Of a stretch of 64,000 nt of DNA, positions 28,288 through 44,349 are shown piece by piece; position 1 is the stretch's first letter, and every line of letters begins with the position of its first letter. The notes beneath the pieces were generated by a model. It worked only from the letters and a program-made list of their open reading frames with translations. It was not told the origin of the DNA and searched no databases. The DNA lies in the NCBI RefSeq assembly GCF_041146395.1, contig NC_090996.1, positions 33,938,738-34,002,737 on the forward strand. The letters run 5' to 3'. This DNA is from Eulemur rufifrons (taxonomy: Eukaryota > Chordata > Mammalia > Primates > Lemuridae). A program made the position numbers and the translations under genes.

Positions 28288-28908
28288 GGTATAAAGTGAG
28301 CTGGTTGTGCCGTTCACAGGGTATTTTCTCTTGACCTTCCTTCCAGCTCACGAATTCCCTCGTCAGCTGACCCTGATCTGCTGGTAAATCCACCTATGAA
28401 ATTTTAAACTTCAGTTATTATTCTTTTCTGAACTTTCATTGTATTTTTTTACGACTTTCCATTCTCTGTGAAACTCTCCATCCTAGCTATTTTCTTTAAT
28501 ATGTTAATCGTGGTTATTTTAAAGTCTATGTCTGGAAACCAGTATCTTAATGTCCTGAGGGTCCTTCACCTTTCTTCCTCTGGTCCCGTTTCTCAGTGTG
28601 CCTTGTTACTTTCAACGGAGCATCAGGCACTGTGTGTGACAGAAGGGCGGGGAGGTCTGGACATGTCCCCTGCAGGGACAGCTCACCCTCACCCCCATGG
28701 TGGGCAGCAGACAGACAGGTCACCACAGGCCAGTCAGGGACTCACTGACACAGCTCCTCCGGAGCCCTTGTGAAGACCAGGCTGCCTATGGCCACCCACT
28801 CCCCACGTGACCCCTAAGGGGCCCAGCTGAGCGCCTGGGTATTTCTTAGGACCCTTCATTCTGACAGGCCCCAACCTCTTCCCTAACTCCGGGAAACTGC
28901 CCAAACTC
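28288..28908. other. Loop between the inverted-repeat arms
   Basis: About 620 bp of unique sequence. No gene seen. Confidence 0.5.
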
Positions 28909-29055
28909 CTGCTCTGCCTTTCAGCCACTTTCTGCTGCTTTGCCCTGAGCAGCTTCACAGCAGGTGCCTGGAGCGGAAACCGGTGCCGAGTGTCAGTCTC
29001 TTTTCTCAGGCCTCCCTCCTCTCAGGGATCTTGGCCCCTCGGGTCCGGCTGCCTC
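28909..29055. repeat. Inverted repeat, right arm
   Basis: Opposite-orientation copy of 28,137-28,287. It is not an Alu, L1 or other element I recognise. Confidence 0.85.
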
Positions 29056-29745
29056 AGCAGGCCCAAGCCCCCACCTTGGCTAGCCCGGGATATCGCCTGC
29101 AACTCTCTGGCTCCTCTGCCCTCAAGCAGCCACCTCTGCCCAGCTTCTCCGTGTCCTGCACAGGAACAAGATGTGGCCTCACTTCCTCAAGCTTCCCGAG
29201 CCATGCTGCCGGGTACTCTCCAGGCCCCCAAGCAGGCGCCAGCTCCTCGGGCCAGCGGCGCTGCCGGCAGCTATTCCAGGACACAAGCACAGTCTGTTTG
29301 CACTCCCTGGAACGAGCAGTGCAACTCCCCTGAGAAGGGCAGTTGGTGAGGACGTGGACTGACAGCCAGCCAGGCTGGTCCGACTAGCACAGGCCATGAG
29401 GATATCTCCCAGCTACAGATGTCCTGTCCAGAGGTGTGTCAGGCACTGAGAGACCCAGAAGGGACACGGGGCCATTTCCTCCTGCCTAGCTCAGTGTCCC
29501 TGGGGACAGAAGACCTCAGCACCCTCACCTGAACTCCAGGGCCACAGATGATGTCCTCGTCAACCTAGTCCTAACGACGAAGACAGCACGAGCCAGGACA
29601 TAGTAATTGCTTCCACCAGTAGCTCATTCTACAGCTCCTCAAAGAGAACAGGAGTGTGAGTCCTCCGCTCGGCCTACCGCCTTGCTGCTGGAGACTTCTG
29701 ACAAGAACTGCACGTCCTGCCCAGGACTGGCCAAGGGTCGTCCAC
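29056..29745. other. Spacer, no gene seen
   Basis: GC-rich unique sequence with no recognised element. Confidence 0.4.
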
Positions 29746-29749
29746 AGAC

Positions 29750-30070
29750 ACTACCGCTGACAGTTCAACCATGTTTCCCATGTGGCCTCCTGCCTCAGGG
29801 CCTTTGCACTGTCCCTTCTCCATGCCTTACCCCTCCCTTCACTCGAGCCTCTGGCCAGATGTCAACTTCTGTCCCATCTGATTTAAATTGCCACATTCCA
29901 TCCTGCTACTCTCTCTCTTTATCCTGCTTATTTTTTCCCCACAACTGGTTACATCTAACATACATTGTAGGGTCAGTCTCATTCTACTAGATCTCAGCCC
30001 ATGAGAGGTGGACTCAGCCAGCAGCACCTAGAACAAGGCCTGAACTATGGCAGGCGCTCCCCAAGAGTTT
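29750..30070 (+). repeat. L2 element 3' end
   Basis: L2-like text: 'ctgcctcagggcctttgcac', 'ggccagatgtcaacttctgt', ending 'cacctagaacaaggcctgaa'. Diverged. Confidence 0.6.
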
Positions 30071-33418
<3,348 letters not shown>

Positions 33419-33424
33419 TACCAA

Positions 33425-34560
33425 GACTAAATCACAAAGAAATAGAAAAACTGAATAGACTTATAACTAACTAGTAAGCAGATTGAATCAGTAATAAAAA
33501 AAAATCTCCTAACAAAGTCCTGGACCTGATGGCTTCAGTGGTGAATTCTACTAACATTTATTTATTTATTTTTTCCTACAGATTTTTTTTTTTTTAACAG
33601 ATGGGGTCTCACTATGGTGCCCAGGCTGGACTCAAACTCCTGGGTTCAAGTGATCTTCCTGCTTCTGCCTCCTGAGTAGTTGGGACTACAGGTGCCACTA
33701 AACATTTAAAGAACTAATCCTTCTCAAACTTTTCCAAAAAACGGATGGGTAGGGAACACTTTATAACTCACTCTATGAGGCCAGCATTACCCTCGTACCA
33801 AAGCCAGATAAAGATACTGCAAGAAAACTACAGACTAATATCCCTCATGTACATCGATGCAAACATCTTCTACAAATACTAGCAAACTGAATTCAGCAGC
33901 ATATTAAACAGATTACACACTGTGACCAAGTGCGATTTATTCCTGGAATTCAAGGATGGTTCAACCTATAAAAATTGATTAATGTAATAGACCACATTAA
34001 CAGAATAAAGGGAAAAAATCATATGATTTTTCAATTTCTCAATGATGCAGAAATATCTGACAAAATCCAACACCCTCTCATGATGAAAAAACTCAACAAA
34101 CTAGGAGAAGGGAACTACCTCGACATAATAAAAACCACATTTAAAAAATCTACATTGAACATCATATACAAGGGTGAAAGACTAAAAATTTTTCCTCTAA
34201 GATTAGGAACAAGGTGAGAATGTCTCCTTTTGTCACAGTAGTCAACAAAGCACTGGAAGTTCTAGCCAGAGCAATGAGGAAGGGAGGGAAGGGGGGCATC
34301 CAAATTAGAAAGGAAGAAGTAAAATTATGTCAGATCTTGTAACAAACTCTAAAGATTCCACAAAAAAAGTTGTTACGATAAAAAGAATTAAGTAAAGTAG
34401 CAGGATATAAAGTCAATACACAAAAATTATTTGCAATTCTACATACTAACAATGAACAATCTGGAAAGGAAATTACAAAGCCAATTCCACTTATGATAGC
34501 ATCAAAAAGAATAAACTACGTAATCCTAAATGTGTATGTGCCTAACAAAAGAGCTTCAAA
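33425..34560 (+). repeat. L1 ORF2 fragment, interrupted by an Alu piece
   Basis: Sense L1 reverse-transcriptase region: 'aacaaagtcctggacctgat', 'ccctcatgtacatcgatgca', 'tttattcctggaattcaagg', 'ccagagcaatgaggaaggga'. It is broken by many stops and by an antisense Alu fragment at 33,583-33,697. Not functional. Confidence 0.88.
33583..33697 (-). repeat. Alu fragment inside L1
   Basis: Antisense left part of an Alu ('acagatggggtctcactatg' to 'gggactacaggtgcca'). L1 text resumes on the far side. Confidence 0.7.
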
Positions 34561-34561
34561 A

Positions 34562-34853
34562 GATGGGCTCACGCCTGTAATCCTAGCACTTTGGAAAGCC
34601 AAGATGGGAGGATTGCTCGAGGCCAGGAGTTCAAGACCAGCTTGAGCAACAAAGCTAGACTCCATCTCAAAAAAAAAAAGAAGAAAAGAAAATATAGAAA
34701 AATTAGCTGGGAGTGGTGGTGTGTGCCTGTAGTCCCAGCTACTTTGGGAGGTTGAGGTAGGAGGATGGCTTGAATCCAGGAGTTTGAGGTTGCAGTGAGC
34801 TATGATGATGCCACTGTACTCTAGCCCTAGGCAACAAAGTAAGACTCTGTCTC

Positions 34854-34881
<28 letters not shown>
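34562..34881 (+). repeat. Alu-type SINE in L1
   Basis: Sense dimer with a poly-A tail of about 27 A. The flanks 'agcttcaaaa' and 'ggcttcaaaa' look like a target-site duplication within the L1. Confidence 0.88.
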
Positions 34882-34884
<3 letters not shown>

Positions 34885-34913
34885 TTCAAAATACATGAAA
34901 GAAAAATGGAGAG

Positions 34914-35175
34914 ACACTTTGGGAGGCCAAGGCAGGAGGATTGCTTGAGGCCAGGAGTTTGAGGCCAGCCTGAGCAACACAGTGAGACCCTGTCTCTACA
35001 AAAAAGTAGAAAAAATTAGCTGGGCATGGTGTCGCCTACTTGTAGTCCCAGGTGACTTGGGAGACTGAGGTGGGCAGGATGGCTTGAACCCAGGAGTTTG
35101 AGGTTGCAGTGAGCTATGATGATGTCACTGTACTCTAGCCTGGGCAACAGAGTGAGACTCTGTCTCCTCGCCACT
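34914..35175 (+). repeat. 5'-truncated Alu-type SINE
   Basis: Sense. It starts inside the left arm at 'cactttgggaggccaaggca' and ends after 'gagtgagactctgtctc'. Confidence 0.85.
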
Positions 35176-35347
35176 AAAAATAAAAAGGAAAAGAAAAAAC
35201 AAGGAATATATATTTACATACACTTACATGTATACAGAATATGTCTGGAATATTTCAAGATGCCTCTGAGGAGAGAGTCTAGGAATCTGGAGGCCTGGAA
35301 GCCAGAGGAGGGAGGGAATTTTTGTACCTTTCTGAAGTTCCTTTGTG

Positions 35348-35513
35348 TTTTTTTTTTTTTTTTTTTTTGAGACCGTCTTGCTCTGTCACCTGGGCTAGAG
35401 CGCTGTGGCATCAGCCTAGCTCACAGCAACCTCAAACTCCTGGGCTTAGGTGATTCTCCTGCCTTAGCCTCCCAAATAGCTGGGATTACAGGTACACGCC
35501 ACCACGCCCAGCT
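35348..35513 (-). repeat. Short Alu-type SINE with target duplication
   Basis: Antisense monomer-size copy from poly-T to 'accacgcccagct'. The flanks both read about 'ccttctgaagttcctt', a target-site duplication. Confidence 0.83.
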
Positions 35514-35559
35514 ACCTTCTGAAGTTCCTTAAAAGAAATTTTTAACAATGTGTAGGTAT

Positions 35560-35990
35560 CTTTTTTAAAACAACAGGCAAACCAAACAAAACACACATAC
35601 CCTTTAGCCCACCAATCCTGTATTTAGGACTCTTTCCAATATAAATAAAAACACATATACACAGGATATAAGTACAAAGAAATTTATTGCATGATTATTT
35701 ATAATGATAAAAACTATACATATATTTTTAGTAATACGGAAATATTTAATATGGAATATATCTACTGACTTAGAGAAATGCTCATAAGAAAAACAAAATG
35801 TAATGTGCTTAGTATTACTCCATTTTTGGTAAAGGCTATCAAACAAAAAGGCTATATATGTATATTTATAAAAGCATAGAGTAGAAAAGATATATATTAA
35901 TAAATCAGACTTCAACATACCTCAGTGAGGTGAGAATGGAGGACAGATGGAAGGAAGACTACTACTTTTTCAAATATTTTGTAATTAAAG
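35560..35990 (+). repeat. L1 3' end fragment
   Basis: L1M-type text: 'tgtatttaggactctttcca', 'gcatgattatttataatgat'. AT-rich and diverged. Confidence 0.55.
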
Positions 35991-36479
35991 TATGGGAAGT
36001 TTTACTGTGGTTTTAATATGGGAGATGTTAATGCAGATAGATATATACAAACTAATGTGAACAATCCAACAGAGAAGGAAAATGCAAGTGGACTTTTTAG
36101 CAGAGAAAAGTAGTATTATTAGTACAAGAGGGTGCTGAAAGCCTGTTTGAGGTGGATGGTCATGAATTTAAAGTGGTACTACATGCCCTGTGGTAGGACT
36201 TTACCCAGTAGTGCTCAGCTGATTGGTTAAAGGAACAGGTACAAAGAGGAGCAGGGTTGAGGTTTTCTTGCCTAGGTGGAATGAAGATAAACAGGACCAG
36301 TAAGAATATTATATTGCAGACACGATGGCCCACAAGCCACATGAGGACGTGAAAAAGAGAAAAGAAAGGAGTCAATGGCCTGAAGTTCCTATTAAGGTCA
36401 GAGAAAAGATGTAGCAGTAGCCAATCCCCAAAATAGAAACCCTGGATTCCCTGTGACTTGGGGAAAGATAATTGGGTGA
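35991..36479. other. Spacer, no gene seen
   Basis: AT-rich sequence with no recognised gene or repeat. Confidence 0.4.
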
Positions 36480-36690
36480 GATGGTCAATTTGTATTTAGA
36501 CAGATCTGGGCCAAATCTTAGATCTGATTTGTTAGCTTTGTGACCTTGGATAAATTAATTGCCCTGAGCCAATTTCCTCATTTATAAATCAGTGTAATGA
36601 TCTCATAGGGTTTTTCAGAGGATTAAGGGAGATAATGGATGGAAAAGGTTAAAGACATAAATCATGGTGCCTAAGACATAAATCATGGAT
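36480..36690 (+). repeat. MIR SINE
   Basis: MIR core: 'gctttgtgaccttggataaa', 'caatttcctcatttataaat', 'cagaggattaagggagataa'. Confidence 0.75.
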
Positions 36691-37481
36691 GCTTTTTTCT
36701 TCCTGGGGTAAAACTCAGTGTTTACTCGAGGCCAGTTCAGGTTCAAAAATAAAAGGTTCCCGTTCTAATTATTTGGAGCCTTTTGATCTCTGAAACGCTT
36801 GTTACCCAGTCATATGTGACTAAATGACATGATAAATGTGACTCAATGAATGTGACATGCGATAAATATGACATAAACTTTTTGAAAGGAAAGCCATACA
36901 CGTGAATTTTCCTTACATTTGTAACAAGTCTGCTGACCCAATTAAATACTTTGTAGAACTGGAAATGGACATTAGAATTTAAAAATACTGAGGATAAGCT
37001 CTCTTGGGCCTCTTTTATAAGGGCACTAATTCCATTCTTGAGGGCTCTACCCCTATGTCCTTATTACCTCCCAAGGCCTCACCTCCTAAAACCATCACCC
37101 CAAGGTAAGGATTTCAACATGTGAACTTTGGGGGGAATATTCAGACCACAGCAGACTCTTATCAGGTATATGATTTGCAAAATATTTTCTCCCATTCTGT
37201 GGTCTGTCTCTTCACTCTATTGATAGTGTACTTTCACACACAATTTTTTAATTTTGATAAAGCCCAATTTATCTATTTTTATCTTTTTCTACCTGTACTT
37301 TTGGTGTCATATCTAGAACCCACTGCCAAATCCAAGGTCATAAAGATTTACCCCTGTTAAGAGTTTTATAGTTTTAGCTCTTACATTTATGTCTCTGATC
37401 CATTCTAACTTTTGTACACAGTGTGAGGTAAGGGTTCAACTTCATTCTTTTGCATGTATATCATCCTATTATCCCCCACTA

Positions 37482-37695
<214 letters not shown>

Positions 37696-37792
37696 AAAAT
37701 CAGTTGCCCATAAATGCATGGGTTTATTTTCAGACTCTCAAATTCTATTCCACTGACCTATATGTCTAACCTTACGCCAGTACCTCACAGTC

Positions 37793-38134
37793 TTTTTTTT
37801 TTTTTTTTTTTTTTTTTGTTGAGACAGAGTCTCACTTTGTTGCCCAGGCTAGAGTGAGTGCCGTGGCGTCAGCTTAGCTCACAGCAACCTCAGACTCCTC
37901 GGCTTAAGCGATCCTACTGCCTCAGCCTCCCGAGTAGCTGGGACTACAGGCATGCGCCACTATGCCCGGCTAATTTTTTCTATATAGATTTTTAGTTGTC
38001 CATATAATGTCTTTCCATTTTTAGTAGAGACGGGGTCTCGCTCAGGCTGGTCTCGAACTCCTGACCTTGAGCAATCCACCCGCCTCGGCCTCCCAGAGTG
38101 CTAGGATTACAGGCGTGAGCCACCGCGCCCGGCC
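37793..38134 (-). repeat. Full-length lemur-type Alu
   Basis: Antisense with the linker 'ctatatagatttttagttgt'. It is flanked by 'cctcacagtctt' on both sides, a target duplication in the L1. Confidence 0.92.
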
Positions 38135-38771
38135 CTCACAGTCTTGATTACTATAGCTTTGTAGTAAGTTTTGAAACAGGGAAGTATGTTCTTGAAAAAG
38201 ATCAAAGCTACAGGCTATTTGGGATTTTGAGTATTGGGAGGGGTCACTTGCAACTCCATATGAATTTTAAGATGAGTTTTTCCACTTCTGAAAAAAGGGC
38301 TCTTGGGATTTTGAAAGGGATTACATTGAATCTGTAAACAGTTTGGGGGAGTATTACTGTCTTAAAATACTAAGTGAAGATGACTTAATTTAAACATCAA
38401 AATTGTGAGTGCCATTATCAGTCTTTATTAGGGAAAACCTTGCTTTGCAGTTGAGGCCAGTACATCTGCATGTGTGGAGACAAAAGTGATTCCGTCTTGG
38501 ATGTTAATCCACCACACTGATTCCTGATTAACCCCAGTCCCGTGAATGCCTCCTGATTTCTACTTTATTTACTGTCCTTACTGTAAGAACATGTTACTCA
38601 CTATAAATCCTGCCTTTAAATCAAAGCACCTAACGTTACAACACAAATTATAGGCTATGCCACATAAGTCCTGGGTCTGGGGAGTAACAGGTGTAGAGAT
38701 CTACCTGTCTTGCCGCTACCCATGACCACACTTCTGTCTTTAAGTTCCCCCCCAAAAATACCCTTTACCAA

Positions 38772-39083
38772 TTAACTGGATTTGTCTGCTTTATTCTTTG
38801 GTTTCTTGGCTGTTTTGGCATTTGGGGGCTGCTTTGCATATATAGCCCTTTTATGGAACAACATGGAATTTTCCTTAAACTCATCTAGCAACACAGCTAC
38901 ATCACACAAAAGGTGGCAATGGTAGGACACTGCAAGACATGCAGCATTACCTAGAGTAACTTCTGTGTACTTAGACATGTAAAAGTTATTTCCCTTCCCG
39001 ATTTCAATAATTTTGGCAATATAGGAAACAGAATCATACAACAGTAAATAAAAGTTAACACAACCAAAGAAGTGAGAAGACAA
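38772..39083 (-). pseudogene. Unassigned coding-like relic, possible processed pseudogene
   Basis: On the - strand an intron-free frame of 103 codons ends in a Lys-rich tail (AKTAKKPKNKADKSS) and a stop. Central words are IIEIGKGNNFYMSKYTEVTL and LLDEFKENSMLFHKRAIYAK. The composition looks like real protein: charged, low in repeats, and unlike the Alu and L1 shadows nearby. I cannot name the parent. It has no poly-A tail and no splice context. It may also be chance. Confidence 0.35.
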
Positions 39084-39134
39084 TTCTTTCCTTGTTCAAT
39101 TTGCCCTCCCCCCAACCCCTATCAAGATTACTGA

Positions 39135-40129
<995 letters not shown>

Positions 40130-40417
40130 CTTTTTTTTTTTTGAGAGACAGTTCTGTCAGCTGGGCTAGAGTGCAGTGGCACGACAGCTCTCCGCAACCT
40201 CAAACTCCTGGGCTCAAGTAATTCTCCTGCCTCAGCCTTCCCAGTAGCTGGGACTACAGGCTTGGGCCACCACACCCAGCTAATTTTTAAAATTTTTTGT
40301 AGAGAAGAGATCTTGCTATGTTGCTCAGGCTGATCTTGAACTCCTGGCCTTAAGCCATCTTCCCACCGAAGCCTCCCAGAGTGCTGGGATTACAGGCATG
40401 AGTCACCGTGCCCAGCT
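40130..40417 (-). repeat. Alu-type SINE
   Basis: Antisense, from 'gagagacagttctgtcagct' to 'gagtcaccgtgcccagct'. Confidence 0.86.
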
Positions 40418-40472
40418 GGCATCTCTTTTATACTAAACCTACAGTATTTGCTCAGTAGGTGTTGTTTAAATA

Positions 40473-40632
40473 CAGTGGTTCTTAATCTAGAGGCCATAAG
40501 GATCATCTGGTAAAACTTTCAGAAGATACAGGTTGTAAATCTCTCCACTAAGATTTATTCAGTAGGCCTGCGGGTAGTATCCAAGCTATTCGTTTAAAAA
40601 ATTCCACAGGTGATTCAGTTGAGAATCTCAGG
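40473..40632 (+). repeat. MER5-like hAT DNA transposon fossil
   Basis: It starts 'cagtggttcttaatctagag', carries 'tttattcagtaggcctgcgg' and 'ccacaggtgattcagttgag', and ends near 'gagaatctcagg', the layout of MER5. Confidence 0.65.
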
Positions 40633-40866
40633 TTTAAGGTAACTCTCTTCTCTAAACCATACTTTAACTCATTTTATGTAAATAAATAATATAGCCAGAT
40701 TTGGGGTTGGGGGAGGGAGATAGAAAGGGCTTTCTTCACTGGGCTTCCAAGAAACTTAACTCCTAAATAGGAGTCAGGCACTACATTTTCAATCTTACTG
40801 GAGAAAAATTATCTCTGCCTTTACAACTGTCCTTCACATCATCCCAGCCATGTCCATGAGTACTAG

Positions 40867-41226
<360 letters not shown>

Positions 41227-41339
41227 TCTCATGATATTTTGACATCTTAAAAATCTTGCTGGCAGGTGGAGACTATCTCTCCCAGAACTAGCTAATTCCT
41301 AAAGATAGTAAACAACTTACTCGGGAACATGCATCCCAT

Positions 41340-41740
41340 AGTAAGCCTACCACCGCCTTTATCTAAGTGTCACACACCAAGCCAATTATTTCTCATGTCC
41401 TCAATCATCCCATGGACAGGTACCAGGCAACTAGGTAACGCAAAGCTAAAGCCAACTGGAATTATTTAAATTATCCAATCCTAAAATGTTTACTCTATCC
41501 TGACTTGCTATTCCTGGGGAAACCCCATAAAGGCTCTGGCCTAGCTTTCTCCTTGTTTCTACTACTTCTTCCTAATGAAAAGCTAAATGCTTCCCCTGTA
41601 GCTCTGCATGTTGTGGCATGCTGCCTTCTCTTGGGAAATGTAAGTAATAAATTCTTGCCATGGCACTGGCCTCTCCATGTTGTCACTCAGTCATCTCTGT
41701 AAATTAAAATCCCAAAGGATTTTAGACACCCCCCCCCCAA
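41340..41740 (+). repeat. Possible solo LTR fossil of an old endogenous retrovirus
   Basis: The layout fits a retroviral LTR: 'aaccccataaaggctctggc', then 'gtaagtaataaattcttgcc' as a poly(A) signal region. No internal viral genes are present nearby. Family unassigned. Confidence 0.35.
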
Positions 41741-41929
41741 CCCATTCAAGCCTCTGAGCTGCCCACCAATCTTATCTACTTAACTAATCCAACTGGAAAC
41801 CATGTTACAAACTAATAGGTTTCCAAAGCCAGAGAGCAAGTAACACCTAACTCCTTTATACAGAAAAACCACCTGAAAGTCCTATTAGCATTTGAAACTC
41901 AACATTCAGAACTAAATGAAGTTTTACCC

Positions 41930-42427
41930 AGTTAATTCCACTCCTAGGGCACAAAAACTTGTACACAAATGTTCATAGCAGCATTATTTATAACAGTCAA
42001 AAAGTAGAAACAACTATATGTCCATCACCTGATAAACAGGGAAACAATGTGGTATATCCATGCACGGGAATATTATTCAGCCATGAAAAGGAATGAAGTA
42101 CTGATTCATGCTACAACACTGATGAACCTTAAAATCATGCTTAGAAAAAGCCAGACTGAAAAGGCCACATGTTGTCTGCTTCCATGTACATAAAATATAC
42201 AGAATAGGCAAACCCACAGAAACAGAAAGCAGATTAGTGACAGCCAGGGGATGGGGCGTAGGGGAATGGGGAGTGAGTAACGGGTACAGCAGTTTCTATT
42301 TGGGGTCATAAAATGTTCTGGAATTGACAGTGATGATGGCTGCATAATCTTGTAAATGTATTAAAACCCGCTGAATTGTACACTTTACAGTGTGAATTTC
42401 TGATGTGCGAATTATACCTTTAAATAA
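41930..42427 (+). repeat. L1 3' end
   Basis: Sense L1 3'-UTR text: 'atgttcatagcagcattatt', 'gaatattattcagccatgaa', 'ctgaattgtacactttacag', ending 'attatacctttaaataaa'. Confidence 0.82.
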
Positions 42428-42669
42428 ACACATTATCTTCTCTCCAAACCTGTTCCTTCACACTTCTGTGACCGCTATTTCAGTGACTGGGATCGCATCC
42501 CTCAGAGGCCGAGCCGGGAACCTGCAAGCCGTAGCAAACAAGTCAGTCATGAGAACTACCAAAGCCTTAGGAGGTCTCCGTTCTCGTCGCTCCAGCTCCT
42601 AACTCGGGCACCCTCGTTTCTCGCCCAGATTGTAGCAGCCTCCTAATGCATCTCGTGGCCTCCGGTCTT

Positions 42670-42860
42670 GCTCCCCCGATCCATTTTCACACTGCAACTG
42701 GAATGGCCTTTGAAAACAAAATCTTAGTGGGTTCCCGCAGACTCCAGGTTGAAGTTCAAACCCTTAATACTTATAAAGTCCCTCAAATTTCAGCCCGTGG
42801 CGAACCTCTCCGGTCTCATCTTCCCCTCAAGCCCCCGACGACTCTGCTCCAGCCAGGCCG
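42670..42860 (+). repeat. L2-like fragment
   Basis: Text such as 'aaaatcttagtgggttcccg' and 'gttgaagttcaaacccttaa' resembles L2. It lies next to the CpG island. Confidence 0.4.
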
Positions 42861-43067
42861 AAGAGCTCGGGATCACCCACCCCCAGGCCGCGGCACAATC
42901 CCCTCTCCGCGGAGCCAACGCTACCCGACCACAGGGCCTCAACTTTCACGCTACCCGCTCCGGGAAGGAAGCTCCCCGGGCCTGCCAGGCTGGATTTGGG
43001 GTCTCTCCCAATGCCCCTCACTCCGTTAACTCTCGTCTGCTCCACAGGCAGGTGCGCTCCGAGGGGG

Positions 43068-43076
43068 CCGCCATTG
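43068..43076 (-). promoter_or_regulatory. YY1-like element
   Basis: CCGCCATTG on +, CAATGGCGG on -. It resembles the YY1 core (ATGGCGG). Confidence 0.35.
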
Positions 43077-43154
43077 TATCAGCAAACATTTCCTGTGTAA
43101 CTGTCACGGAACTAGACTTTCTCTTAAAATTGCTGCGACGGCGCCGCAAACTCA

Positions 43155-43200
43155 CCCGACTCTTCCTTGACAAGTAATAGCCTTTGTTTGGACGCGGGCT
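43155..43200 (-). other. DNASE1: Candidate distal non-coding exon of DNASE1 (3' border)
   Basis: On the - strand 'gagtcgg' is followed by 'gtgagtttg', a consensus donor (exon end 43156). Position and direction fit the human long DNASE1 transcript. The 5' border is not visible, so the start given is nominal. Confidence 0.4.
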
Positions 43201-43394
43201 ACCGCCACCCAGCCTGTCAGGCGCAGCTTCCGCCCAGTCCGGCTGCGCCCCGCCTGGCGCGGTCCGCAAGCGCCCGCCAGCGCGCGCCCGCGCCCCGAGC
43301 CGCGGAGGAAGACGGGAAGCGAGACACTTCTTCCCCGCACTAGGCCGCTCTGCGCCGGCGCACACGTAGTTCTCCGCGGGGGAGGCACTGGGTG

Positions 43395-43404
43395 GCGCAT
43401 GCGC
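43395..43404. promoter_or_regulatory. NRF1 site GCGCATGCGC
   Basis: Perfect 10-bp palindrome, the NRF1 consensus. It is about 45 bp upstream of the candidate SLX4 exon 1 donor, so it sits close to the transcription start. Confidence 0.7.
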
Positions 43405-43449
43405 AGGCGCGTGGCTCTCCGTTGAGAAGTTGCCGCGGCGGCGCCGGAG
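43405..43449 (+). other. SLX4: Candidate SLX4 non-coding exon 1 (3' border)
   Basis: 'gcgccggag' followed by 'gtaggagg' gives a fair donor at 43450 in the CpG island. The 5' border is nominal. In human SLX4 exon 1 is non-coding. Confidence 0.4.
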
Positions 43450-43659
43450 GTAGGAGGAGTCGGGCTTTGGGGCTGGGAGTCTGCACCCGGGAGGAGGCGA
43501 TCTTGTCACCTCGGGCCGTTTTCGCTCTCTTGGGGGTGAAGAGCCTTTCTCGCCCGCCTCCCTCGCTGGCCCTCTGGCCTCGGCAGGCCCGCAGCCGCGG
43601 CGGAGAGGCAGGACCCGCGCTTGGGTGGAGAGGGGCCGGTGCCCGCCCGGAGGGAGGAC

Positions 43660-43680
43660 GGGGGTGGGGGGGGGGGTGCG
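43660..43680 (+). repeat. G-rich tract
   Basis: 'gacgggggtgggggggggggt' has several G runs and could form a G-quadruplex about 215 bp downstream of the candidate SLX4 exon 1. Confidence 0.6.
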
Positions 43681-43740
43681 GATCCGGATACCCTCGGTGG
43701 TCCCAGCCGGTCCAGCGATCGGGATTCTCCGTCTGGCCTT

Positions 43741-44345
43741 AGAGCCCTCAGAGTCCTGGCAGCCCTTTCCCAGGCGGATCCCTCAGCCCCCTTTCCGTAG
43801 GTCGCCAGGCGGGGGGAAGCAGGAGGGTCCGCCCCACACCGATCCATTCATTCATTCCGCGCCTGCTGTGAGCCGGGCGCTGAGGTAGGTGGGATGCTGA
43901 GGAGGCCCAAGTCCCCTACCCTCTGGAAGCTTGCAGTCTTGTGGGATCCGTTATGTCATTCGGCACATATTGATTGAGAACCCGTAGGAGATGGAACTGT
44001 TTTAAGACTCATATCAACAGAGATGTGGAGACTCAACACAGTTGTGCAGGGAGGAATTTGTTCTAACGGCTCACCACATCCAACAGAATACAATTCAGTT
44101 TGCTTAGTCTGACATTCCAGGCCCTTGGGAACTGCTGTCTCTCCCTGCAGCCTTCTCTCCTACTACGTTCTCTTCACTGCGATTACATCAAACTTTTTGC
44201 AGTTCATGAATTCAACAAATAGTTGTCCAACACTTACTACAAGTCAGGCACCAGATAAACCGAAGAGAATACAAAGTGAAGTAGTTGGGTCTGTGCCCTC
44301 CTAAAGTGTTGAGCATAGTAGGGGACAGATAATAAGTCGATGAAT
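43741..44345. other. SLX4 intron 1, 5' part
   Basis: No gene seen. A decayed L2-like segment may lie at 44,085-44,200 ('gacattccaggcccttggga'). Confidence 0.4.
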
Positions 44346-44349
44346 AAAA

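Larger units (their letters stand above)
42830..43740. promoter_or_regulatory. CpG island, probable divergent promoter of SLX4 (+) and distal DNASE1 (-)
   Basis: This is the only long stretch dense in CpG in the window. In human the SLX4 start and the start of a long DNASE1 transcript lie back to back in one such island. Seen here: an NRF1 palindrome at 43,395-43,404, a + strand donor at 43,450, a - strand donor at 43,155 and a CCGCCATTG (YY1-like) element at 43,068-43,076. Divergent use is inference from human. Confidence 0.8.

Noticed and set aside
33975..34217. Open frame of 80 codons on + that looks coding
   Set aside because: It is a piece of L1 ORF2 reverse transcriptase; neighbouring L1 text is broken by stops and SINE insertions.
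41340..41740. Possible retrovirus
   Set aside because: Only LTR-like non-coding text is present, with no viral gene nearby; kept only as a low-confidence fossil.
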